A stretch of DNA of 64,000 bases from JAMQPK01 sp035937795 (GTDB lineage: Bacteria > Acidobacteriota > Vicinamibacteria > Vicinamibacterales > JAMQPK01): assembly GCA_035937795.1 (NCBI GenBank), contig DASZHO010000046.1, positions 1 to 64,000 on the forward strand, read 5' to 3'. This document shows, piece by piece, positions 1-8,100 of the stretch; positions within the stretch are counted from its first letter, which is position 1; every line of letters begins with the position of its first letter. Position numbers and translations under genes: made by a program. The notes under the pieces are model-generated. The model was not told the DNA's origin. It worked only from the letters and a program-made list of their open reading frames with translations, and did no database searches.

Positions 1-151
1 CCGCGACATCGAGGCAGCGCACGATAAGCGCCGGACGCTTGTCAATCATCCGGTTGTAAACCATGCGAGTCGACTCGTACGCCTCGTCGCCTGGCTGGAC
101 GATGGCGCCGCGAACGCTGGAACGCAGTTGTTCGATTTGAATCGCTGCCAT
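1..151 (-). CDS. FAD-linked oxidase, N-terminal fragment (cut by window edge)
   Basis: Only the first 50 or so codons are inside the window. The visible peptide reads VRGAIVQPGDEAYESTR, then VYNRMIDKRPALIVRC. This is the typical opening of FAD-linked oxidases of the berberine-bridge/PCMH type (FAD/FMN-containing dehydrogenases), just before the FAD-binding P-loop region. Two ATGs are possible, at 157 and 151. The AAGGAG on the minus strand (159-164) lies about 7 bases before the ATG at 151 but only one base before 157, so 151 is preferred. The gene is co-directional with the cupin gene, whose stop is 19 bases upstream of this start, so the two may be cotranscribed. Substrate cannot be told from this fragment. 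Confidence 0.65.
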   Translation of the reverse strand, partial: MAAIQIEQLRSSVRGAIVQPGDEAYESTRMVYNRMIDKRPALIVRCLDVA

Positions 152-169
152 GGACATGCTCCTTGAGTG

Positions 170-664
170 CTACCGCTTGGTCAGCGGCTTCAGCGGGTTG
201 TCGGCCGGGGGCTCCACATAGAAGATGTCGAACGGCCCTTCCAGGCTGATCTGAACGATGGTCGGAGTGGCGGTCCATGCGAAGTGACGCATGGACGCCG
301 GGAGCGACACGAACCCACCCGGCTCGAGCGTCTGGCTGGCGTGACGGTCGAGCGTGTCGCCCATTCCGACATGGAACGCCCCGGAGAGCACCGTGACCCG
401 CTCCGTCATGCTGTGCCAGTGCGCCGGGACGTTGTAGTTGGCGGGAAATCGAAGGCGCAACGTCACCGGGCCTTTTTCCGAGGGATTGCCCTCGAGGACG
501 GCGATTTCCGCCCCGGCGGGCAGGACGGGCGGCGCGGGCCCCCAATGCACCTTGTCCGCGGTAACCAGGACGTGGGCGGACTGGGCGAAGACGGGCCCGG
601 CCGTGAACGCCAGGCTGAGGGCGACGGATGCGAGTCGAACGGTCAGACAACGTGTGATGCTCAT
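170..664 (-). CDS. secreted single-domain cupin protein
   Basis: This 164-residue protein starts with a Sec signal peptide (hydrophobic LASVALSLAFTAGPVFA, cleavage after FAQ near residue 28). One cupin barrel follows. The first cupin motif is visible as PAHWHSMTERVTVLSG, with metal-ligand-type His-x-His and a downstream Glu, and the second as FVSLPASMRHFAW. Small secreted cupins of this kind are common in Acidobacteria and Proteobacteria; most have no known substrate. The gene sits directly upstream of the FAD-linked oxidase start and 111 bases after the regulator gene, on the same strand. Function beyond metal-binding cupin fold is unknown. Confidence 0.85.
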   Translation of the reverse strand: MSITRCLTVRLASVALSLAFTAGPVFAQSAHVLVTADKVHWGPAPPVLPAGAEIAVLEGNPSEKGPVTLRLRFPANYNVPAHWHSMTERVTVLSGAFHVGMGDTLDRHASQTLEPGGFVSLPASMRHFAWTATPTIVQISLEGPFDIFYVEPPADNPLKPLTKR

Positions 665-775
665 AAGCTTCCTCCTAAGCGGGATAGCCTATGAGCCCGG
701 GCGTTCCCAAAACGTTCGCGAAAGCGTTCCTTCCCAACTGCGATTCCCTGGAGGTCCGGGAGGCCGCACTGTTCC

Positions 776-3700
776 TCAAATCGAGCTGGCAATCGACGAA
801 GCCAGAATCCGCTGCTCCAGGCTCCGGCTGTTCTGCGTGCGGGTCAGCACGAGCCCACGCCAAAGCGTCGTTTCGCGCTCAGGCGCAGGCTCGAGCTCGC
901 TCTTCTGGAGATACAGCGCCGGAAGCCACCACACATCGCCTCGCTCGAGCGCCGTGGCGATGGCCGCATCGAGAATCGACGCCGTGCGATCTCGATTCCC
1001 AAGCCGGCTGTACGTCTCGGCGAGCAACGACAGGTAGTACGGCCGTCGCGCCTGCGCTCGGTTTCGATCGAGCCGCTCGAGGGCCGACTCGATGATCTCG
1101 ACTCCTTCGGCGGGCCGCTCGCGCCCGCGTGCCCACCCGATGAGCGCGTGGGCCCAGTCTCCGTAGTAGGCGAATCCGTACCGCTCGCACAGCGCCACCG
1201 CCGCTTCCGCGCACGCGAGCGCACGCTCGCTGTCGAGGCGCATCTGGTGGAGGAGTGCGGCGTATGCGAGCGCGAGGGTCTGACTGTACATGTGATCCAG
1301 CCGCCGCGCGAGCGCGATGCCTTCCTCGGCGTGCGCCACCGCGGTGTTCTCATCGCCAAGCAGCCAGAGCGTGTGCGCGTACCAGGCGTGCGCGAAGACG
1401 CCAAGGTCGGAGCCGAGAGCGGAGCGCTGCGGATGCTCTTCGTCGTATGCCGCGAGCGCCGCTTCGAAGTGATGTCTCGAGGCGTCGAGCTCGCCGAGGC
1501 TCAACAAGGTGCCGCCCATCGCGTGATGCGCTTCGCAGCGGCACGATGGATCGGACACGCTGTACGCGAGCGCCTGCTCAGAGAGCTCGAGCGCGCCCTT
1601 GAGGTCGCCGAGCACGAAGCGAAGTCCGAAGGCCGCCCAGAGCCAGCGCACGGGCACCTGTCCGTGCCGTTCGGCGCGCGACAACGTGAACACGCGATCC
1701 AGGTTCTGCTCGACTTCCGGCGCCGCATATCCGCGCGCGGAGTTCAGCGCAATCGACAGACTCGAGCGCAGCGACAGCTCCTGCTCGTCCCGATCGCGTC
1801 CCGGCGGCAGCGTCTGCACGAGCGACAGCGCGTGCGTCAAGCATCGGATTGCCTCCTCATTCGCCGACACGCGCGTGGCGACTGCGGCAGCACGCTCGAG
1901 AAACGGCACCGCCCGCGCCGGCTGACCTCCACGATCGAGGTGCACGGAGATTGACGCGCTCACATCATCCAGGCGAGTGGCGAACAGAAGCTCCATCCCC
2001 TGCGCGATTCGCCGGTGGATGAGGCGCCGGCGCGCCGGTTCGATTCCGCCGTAGGTGACCTCGCGGATGCGATCGTGGCTGAAATCCCACCGTTCGTCCG
2101 CCTGAACGCGGACGATGTGGCGCCGCCAGAGTTCGTCGAGCGCGCGGACAAGCGCGTCTTCCTCGAGGTCGCTGGCCTGGGCGAGAATGTCGAACCGGAA
2201 GTCGCGGCCCACGGCTGCCGCGACTTGAGCGGCCGCGCGCGCGTCCTCTGAGAGCAGCGCCAATCGCGCGGCGACCACCGACTGCACTTGCGGCAGCGGG
2301 TTGTCACCTGGGGAGCCCGGCTGTTTCGCCAGCTCCATACGTCCACGTTCGATGATGAACAGGGGATGACCCTCGGTTTCGCGGAATGTGCGCACCAGCG
2401 CCGTCTCGTCCAGCGGATGCTCGGCCACTTCACCGGCCAGTTGCGCCGTGGCCGTCCGGTCGAGCGGGCCGAGCGCGATCATCGTCAGCAGATTGTCGCG
2501 CTCGAGCTGACCGAGCAGCCGTCCGAGCGGGGGATTGTCCTGCTCCTCCTCCGCTCGCACGGTGCCGACAACGAGGCAGCGCGTGTCGGATGCCGAGCGC
2601 ACAAAGTACTGAAGCCATTCGATCGTGTCGCCATCGGCCCATTGCAGGTCGTCGACGACGAGAACGAGGGGAGCCGCCGATCGGAATGCCTGCGCCAGCG
2701 CCTCGAAGAAGCGCAAGCGCTGCCAGCCCTCGAGCTGCCGGTCCGGCGCAGGAACCTCGGGGCGGTCGGCGAGCAGTTCGGGACGAAGCCTGGAGACGTC
2801 GGTCATCCAGGACGGGTCCAGTTTCATCAGCGCCGGCCGCAGCGCATCGCTCTTCAGCCATGCGGCGATCGGTGCGTACGCCAGCCGCCCTTCGCCGGCA
2901 TAGCATCGGGTGGTCACTGGCGTGATGCCGTTGAGGCGGGACCAGTCGACCAGTTCTTCGGCGAGCCTGGTTTTGCCGATGCCTGCTTCACCGCGGATCA
3001 AGAACAGCCGCGTCCGGCCTGCCGCGGCGGCCCGCCATGCGTTCAGCAGGGCCTGCCATTCCGACTGGCGACCGACGAGCGGATAGACCGCGGTGCGCGG
3101 CGGCGCCGGGCTCACGGGCGCCGCAGCGTCCAGGTCGAGAATCTCGCGGTAGGTGATGCGCGTCGCAGCGCTCGGCTGGATTCCGAGCTCCTTCTTCAAC
3201 ACTGCAGCGCACTGCTGATAGAGGTGCAGCGCCGTGGCGCGCTCGCCGCGGCGCGCGTGACAACGCATCAGGGCGCACCAGGCCTGTTCATCGAGCGGAT
3301 CGAGCCGGAGCAACTGCTGCGCGTGCTCGATCGCGTCCCCGAAGGCCCGATCGTGTTCGAGGAGGCCGACCAGATGCGCCAGAACCTTCCTCGCGCGCTG
3401 ACGGAGACGTTCGCGGTCGGCGTCAATCCACTCGCCCGTGCACTCGGGCAGCAGGTCGCCCTTGTATAGACGAGCCGCCTTCTGCAGGGCAGCGCGGTCA
3501 CCCTCCAGACCGCGATCGGCGGCGGCCTCGAAGGCCACCAGGTCCACAATCGCGCCGTCCTCTCCATGCCACGCCAGAGTGCGCGAGCCGACATCGACGA
3601 GGGCGTCCAGCCTCGGCCAGCCCTCCCGCAAGTGGTGCAGCTCACGGCGGAGATTGGTCAGTGCCTGGACGTCGCTCGATTCGGGCCAGAGGGAGCCGCC

Positions 3701-3859
3701 GACGCGCTGACGCTGGATCGGAGCGCTGCGGGCATGGAGGACGAGAAAAGCGATGAGCTGCTGCTGCCGCGCGCTTGGCGGTTTGGCGAGTGAACGGCCG
3801 TCGGCGAAGATTCGGAACCCTCCGAGCAGCTCGACGCGCAGCGGGGGCGGAACAGCCAC
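776..3859 (-). CDS. SARP/BTAD-domain transcriptional regulator with AAA ATPase and TPR-like C-terminus
   Basis: This is a 1027-residue regulator. Residues about 8-100 form an OmpR-like winged-helix (LLGGFRIFADG, then ELHHLREGWPRLD), and about 100-245 form the bacterial transcriptional activator (BTAD) helical repeat domain ending KKELGIQPSA. A STAND-type ATPase follows, with Walker A GEAGIGKT at 290-297 and Walker B LVLVVDDLQWAD near residue 400. The C-terminal 400 residues are alpha-helical repeats rich in Ala and Leu, like the sensor halves of MalT-type proteins. No LuxR helix-turn-helix is visible at the C-terminus, so DNA binding should come from the N-terminus. Proteins of this layout act as signal-dependent activators. 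The closest candidate targets are the cupin and oxidase genes downstream, but that link is inference from position. Confidence 0.85.
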   Translation of the reverse strand: MAVPPPLRVELLGGFRIFADGRSLAKPPSARQQQLIAFLVLHARSAPIQRQRVGGSLWPESSDVQALTNLRRELHHLREGWPRLDALVDVGSRTLAWHGEDGAIVDLVAFEAAADRGLEGDRAALQKAARLYKGDLLPECTGEWIDADRERLRQRARKVLAHLVGLLEHDRAFGDAIEHAQQLLRLDPLDEQAWCALMRCHARRGERATALHLYQQCAAVLKKELGIQPSAATRITYREILDLDAAAPVSPAPPRTAVYPLVGRQSEWQALLNAWRAAAAGRTRLFLIRGEAGIGKTRLAEELVDWSRLNGITPVTTRCYAGEGRLAYAPIAAWLKSDALRPALMKLDPSWMTDVSRLRPELLADRPEVPAPDRQLEGWQRLRFFEALAQAFRSAAPLVLVVDDLQWADGDTIEWLQYFVRSASDTRCLVVGTVRAEEEQDNPPLGRLLGQLERDNLLTMIALGPLDRTATAQLAGEVAEHPLDETALVRTFRETEGHPLFIIERGRMELAKQPGSPGDNPLPQVQSVVAARLALLSEDARAAAQVAAAVGRDFRFDILAQASDLEEDALVRALDELWRRHIVRVQADERWDFSHDRIREVTYGGIEPARRRLIHRRIAQGMELLFATRLDDVSASISVHLDRGGQPARAVPFLERAAAVATRVSANEEAIRCLTHALSLVQTLPPGRDRDEQELSLRSSLSIALNSARGYAAPEVEQNLDRVFTLSRAERHGQVPVRWLWAAFGLRFVLGDLKGALELSEQALAYSVSDPSCRCEAHHAMGGTLLSLGELDASRHHFEAALAAYDEEHPQRSALGSDLGVFAHAWYAHTLWLLGDENTAVAHAEEGIALARRLDHMYSQTLALAYAALLHQMRLDSERALACAEAAVALCERYGFAYYGDWAHALIGWARGRERPAEGVEIIESALERLDRNRAQARRPYYLSLLAETYSRLGNRDRTASILDAAIATALERGDVWWLPALYLQKSELEPAPERETTLWRGLVLTRTQNSRSLEQRILASSIASSI

Positions 3860-4195
3860 GGGTCAAGATAACACGCGAATTCGAGCGTGCGCTTGAGAGC
3901 GGTCGGCGGCTGGGAAGCGGCGTCCGCGCCATTGAGTAGCAGGTGGCCGCGCGGAGTTAGTGCGAGCGACGGCATCGGGATGGATTCTGACTTGGACAGC
4001 CACGGCGTTCTCCCCGCAGCCAATAATGAAATGGCGGCCGGGACCCGGCTCGGGCGCGAAGCGGTTTGCCAGCAGCCGCTCCGGGGCCGCGTGAAGAGCA
4101 CTACCTGGAGAAGAGGAGGTAGTACGTGGCTTTGCGATGGTCAGACTTGACCGCGGCAGGCCCAGGATCCACAATGGAGGAATAATGGAGGAACA
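3860..4195. other. 336-base gap between divergent genes; no gene supported
   Basis: This stretch separates the start of the minus-strand regulator from the plus-strand antitoxin gene. Short open frames exist on both strands, but their translations are Arg/Ser/Pro-rich and unlike any family, as expected by chance in GC-rich DNA. The only clear signal is a doubled AATGGAGG (4173-4180 and 4184-4191). The second copy supplies the ribosome binding site of the antitoxin gene. The gap presumably holds promoters for both directions. Confidence 0.5.
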
Positions 4196-4426
4196 GTGGC
4201 GACCTTGAATATCAAGAACCTTCCTGACGGTCTTTATAAGAAGCTGCAGGCCAGGGCAAAACGGGACAGACGTTCCGTTGCGCAAGAGGTGACGCAGCTG
4301 CTCAGCGAGGCGCTCGAATTGTCCAAGCCGCTCTCGATTCTCGAACTGCAAGGGCTCGGCAAGGAGCATTGGCAGGGCATCGACGCAGCCGCGCACGTGC
4401 AGCGAGAGCGAGTCTCGTGGGATTGA
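4196..4426 (+). CDS. FitA/VapB-type ribbon-helix-helix antitoxin
   Basis: A 76-residue protein beginning ATLNIKNLPDGLYKKLQARA. This is the signature of FitA-like (Arc/MetJ-type) antitoxins: an N-terminal beta strand that pairs in the dimer, then two helices (KRDRRSVAQEVTQLLSEAL). The C-terminal tail (LQGLGKEHWQGIDAAAHV) would be the part that wraps the toxin. The start is GTG at 4196, set by GGAGG at 4187-4191. The stop at 4424-4426 overlaps the toxin start, so translation is likely coupled. By family behaviour it should bind and inhibit the PIN protein encoded next and repress its own promoter. Confidence 0.85.
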   Translation: MATLNIKNLPDGLYKKLQARAKRDRRSVAQEVTQLLSEALELSKPLSILELQGLGKEHWQGIDAAAHVQRERVSWD

Positions 4427-4872
4427 TCGAAGATCTCGGTGCCGGCAACGTTGGCGTGGATACCGCGATCTTCATCTACTTCATCGAAGCGCATCCGCAG
4501 TTCCTCCCCGCGATCATTCCGTTGTTCCAAGAAGCCGACCAAGGTAAACGGGAGCTGGTCACGTCAGCACTGACGCTGCTGGAGGTGCTGGTCGTGCCTT
4601 ATCGGGCCGGCAACCGCATGCTGGCGGCGCGATATGAAGCCCTGTTGACGCGGAGTCGCGGGCTTCGGCTCGTCGATCTCTCGCATGACCAGTTGCGAGC
4701 AGCCGCGCAACTTCGAGCGGCAACCGGCGTGAAGACGCCTGACGCACTTCAACTCGTTGCGGCCATTGGCGGGGGATGCACGACGTTCCTCACGAACGAT
4801 CGTCGCCTGCCGTCGGCGCCTGGGCTACGCGTGGTGGAGCTTGCGTCCTACGCGAAGGGGCCGCTGGTTTAG
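4417..4872 (+). CDS. VapC-type PIN-domain ribonuclease toxin
   Basis: A protein of about 151 residues with the PIN fold. The acidic residues expected at the active site are present in order: Asp in VGVDTAIFIY, Glu in LTLLEVLV, Asp in VKTPDALQL, and Asp in LTNDRRLPS. VapC toxins cleave tRNA or rRNA when released from the antitoxin. I place the start at GTG 4417, inside the end of the antitoxin gene. The upstream in-frame codons belong to an Arg/Ala-rich stretch that reads as chance sequence. The overlap of 10 bases supports translational coupling of antitoxin and toxin. No target can be inferred. Confidence 0.85.
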   Translation: MGLIEDLGAGNVGVDTAIFIYFIEAHPQFLPAIIPLFQEADQGKRELVTSALTLLEVLVVPYRAGNRMLAARYEALLTRSRGLRLVDLSHDQLRAAAQLRAATGVKTPDALQLVAAIGGGCTTFLTNDRRLPSAPGLRVVELASYAKGPLV

Positions 4873-5162
4873 TTCGCCAACGCCGTGTTCGCGCCTCCGA
4901 CAGCACAAGTCGCTTGAGAGCCGCATGGACTTCGGAAGAACTGATCGAGAGCTCAGTAGCGTTACGACGACAAGAACGTCTTGGGGCCGGAGACTGGGCT
5001 GAGCCATTTAATATTCGCGATTCGCGAATACGGAATGCCACGGCAGGCGTGGAGTGACTAGTCGATACACCCGCCCCGCTGCCGCGCGCGCCCCGCACTC
5101 GAAGTGCGCCAGACGGTCGATGGCATTCGACCCGGCGCAACTCGCTTATCGGTCGCCAATCC

Positions 5163-8100
5163 TCAACGCGACAGGATCTCCACAATCGCCAGGTTCCAAC
5201 GATCAGCGGTGGGTGCGACATCATTCAGCGTGACGCTCGTGCCGCTGACCGGGATCGCGGGAACGACCCGTTGCGCCCAGTACGTGTCGTCCACCGGCGC
5301 GAGGTACTGGTGGACGAGTGCCTGATTCGGCCCCGGCGTCCGCGGAATCGCGTGATCCCAGTCGTTGCCGACGCCGAAAATCCATGAATTGTTTCTCGTG
5401 GTCACAAGCGTCGCGTTCGGAGCGCCCGAACTTGCGCCCGCAACCGTGCTAGCGCCGATGCCGCCTGCATTGGTGAAGCCGACCACGGTCAGCGACGAGT
5501 CAACCGATCGGTTGAGCGTCGCGGTCACCGAGACGTTCGTGAGGATCGCCGGCGCAACCGCGCACCAGATCTCCGAGTCGCCCAGTTTCGCGTTCGAGCG
5601 CGCCACGAGCTGCCAGGTCAGCCCACCTCCGGTCACCTTCCTAACCGTCGTCTTCCCGCCACCAGGCGGCGGTCCATCGGCCGACACGAAAGCCAGCAGG
5701 AGCTCGTTCGCACTTGTTGTCGAGAACGAGCCGGTCTTGACGGTTGTCGCCGGACTTCCCTGGTCGGCCGACACGGTGATATCGACTTGCGGCGCGGGCG
5801 TCGCGGCGATCGCGATCGTGACCGTCGCGATGGCTGAGTCGTTCTGCCCGTCGTTGGCCTTGTACGTGAAAGTGTCGGCCCCCGAGTACCCAGCAGCCGG
5901 CGTGTAGGTGAACCCGCCGTCGGCGTTGAGCACCACAGCGCCGTGCGCGGGCACCGTGACCAGGATGGCGGACAACGGGTCTCCGTCCGCATCCGTGTCG
6001 TTCGCCAGCACACCAGGCGCCGCAATCGTCAGCGGCACGTCCTGCATGCCGTTGTAGCTATCGTCCATTGCCACCGGCGGGTGATTCGGTGGCACGAGCC
6101 CGTAGCCGACCGTCACGTCGTCGATCGACGGCGTCGCGTTTGGATCGGTGCTCGCGAGGTCGACGCGGTATTGCGCGTATCGCGAGCGGCCGCCGATTGC
6201 ACCGCCCGGCCGCGCGACCGAGGCGAAGGCGGTCCAGCTCGTGTCGGGCACCGGAGTGTCGCCATGGCGCGAGAAGAAGGCCGCGCTCGTACCCGCTGGT
6301 GTCTCCGCCGTCCACGATAGCGTGCCCCAATCGACTGGCTGCGTCGCGTCGAACACCCGCGACACAAACGTGCCGGCGGCGGCGTACGGCCCCATGCGGA
6401 TCCAGTCGACCGAGACGCTGCCCGCTCCGACGGTGAAATCGCTGACGAGCGGTCGCAGCGGTCCGGCGACCGCGACGGCGTGGGTGGCGACCACGCTGCC
6501 GTCCACCGAATACACCACGGTCGTCGGCGTCCAGTCGATCCGGAATCGATGCGGCGATCCCAGCAGAGAGGCGGCGAGCGGTGTGTCGATGCCAGCGCCG
6601 CCTGAACTGGTGCGCGCGAACAGCGCGCCGCCATTGAGCGTGCTGAAGATGGCCCAGGGCGCCGCATCGAGCGTGTCGGCGAAGCCGGCGTGCTGGAATG
6701 CGCTGCCGCTGAACGTCGCCACGAACTCCAGCGAGCGGCCGGCGGCGAAATTCGGGATCGTGCCCGCGCGCGCGCCGTCGACGACGAGGGTGCCGCCCGA
6801 TACCGTTGCGGTGCCGCCAGGGTTCCACGCCGTGGACGACCAGTCCACCGGCAGCACCGTCCCGAAGAATTCAGATCCGACCGTCGGACTCAGCATCACT
6901 TCACCGTCCGCGGTCTGCGCGATGTACTCCTGACCGTCGGTCGTGCCGGCGCCGAAATCCGCCACCGTCGTGTCGGTCGCGGCGAACTGAGTCGTCGGCG
7001 TCGCGAATGACAAGACCGCGGATGCGGCGCTGTTGCCCGCCGCGTCCGTCGACGTTACTCGGTAGAAGTACGTCGTCAGCGGCGCAAGCCCCGTGAGCAC
7101 TACGCTGTGCGTCGTCGTCGACGGAGCACCCGCGGCATGGCTCGTGAGCGCAGACGCCGAAAGGGCGTAATCAACGCGCGAGTCGGCGGGCTTGTCAGTC
7201 GTCCACGTGATCGCGGCTGTGTTGCCGAGTCCGGGTGTCGCCGTCACGGCGGAAATAACCGGCGGCGTGACGTCGACGGTATAGATCGCCGTGTAACTGC
7301 CTGCCGCTGCGTCGAAGATCGCATAGACCACGCCTTTGACGACCTGGGTCGCGGAGCTCACCGCCAACCCGTCGCGGCTTATGCCGATGAGCGCGCCTCC
7401 TCTGGCCTGTGCGGGCACCATCGCCGTGAGCCCATTCGATCCGGCGGCGGCATTGATCGTGAACGTCAGAACGCCCGCGTTGAACGCGACCGACCCGAGC
7501 GACGAGCCGTTACGGCCATCGAGCCAGTCGAGCATCTGTTTCGCCGACACCACGGGAATCCCACGTGTGATCGCCGAGTTCACGGCGGCGTCCGACGGCT
7601 GCTCGGTTGGCAGATCGGTGTGCATGTTGGCCGTGAACACACCGTAGTAGCCGAGCGGGCCGAGCGCGCGATCGAATAACGTGTCGGATGTGAACGGATA
7701 CGTCTGCCCGGATTCGTCGGTCATTTGCGTCGTTGCCTGATAGACGTCGATCGTGGTCCCGTCGACGTCGGCGAAGCGCATCGGCATTGCCGATCCCGTG
7801 AACAGGCCGGGGCGGTTCTGCACCCAGTTCGGCGGGTAGAAGTAGTAGTTGGTGTCGAACCGGATTCCGTTCGCCAGTTCCACCTTCGGCTGCGTGACGT
7901 AGTCGCTCCATGCGATGCAGTGCGTCCGGTTCGTCTGGAGCGGCGGCACCGACGGCCTCTCGAGATGGAACTGGGCGATCTGCTGCGAATAGAACGACGC
8001 CAGCGTCGCCGGCGTCCAGTCCGCGCAGTTGGTCGTCACATGGAGGGCGACCTCGAACCCGTCGTTGACGAAGCCGAGCGACGTCGCGTCGTCCATGCCC

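Noticed and set aside
2288..3469. long plus-strand open frame antisense to the SARP regulator
   Set aside because: Arg/Gln/Glu-rich mirror of a high-GC gene with no family signature; the minus-strand gene shows clear domains.
5014..5031. palindrome-like TTCGCGATTCGCGAA near 5 kb as an attachment site or operator
   Set aside because: Only a short near-palindrome with no partner copy elsewhere in the window and no integrase; chance is likely.
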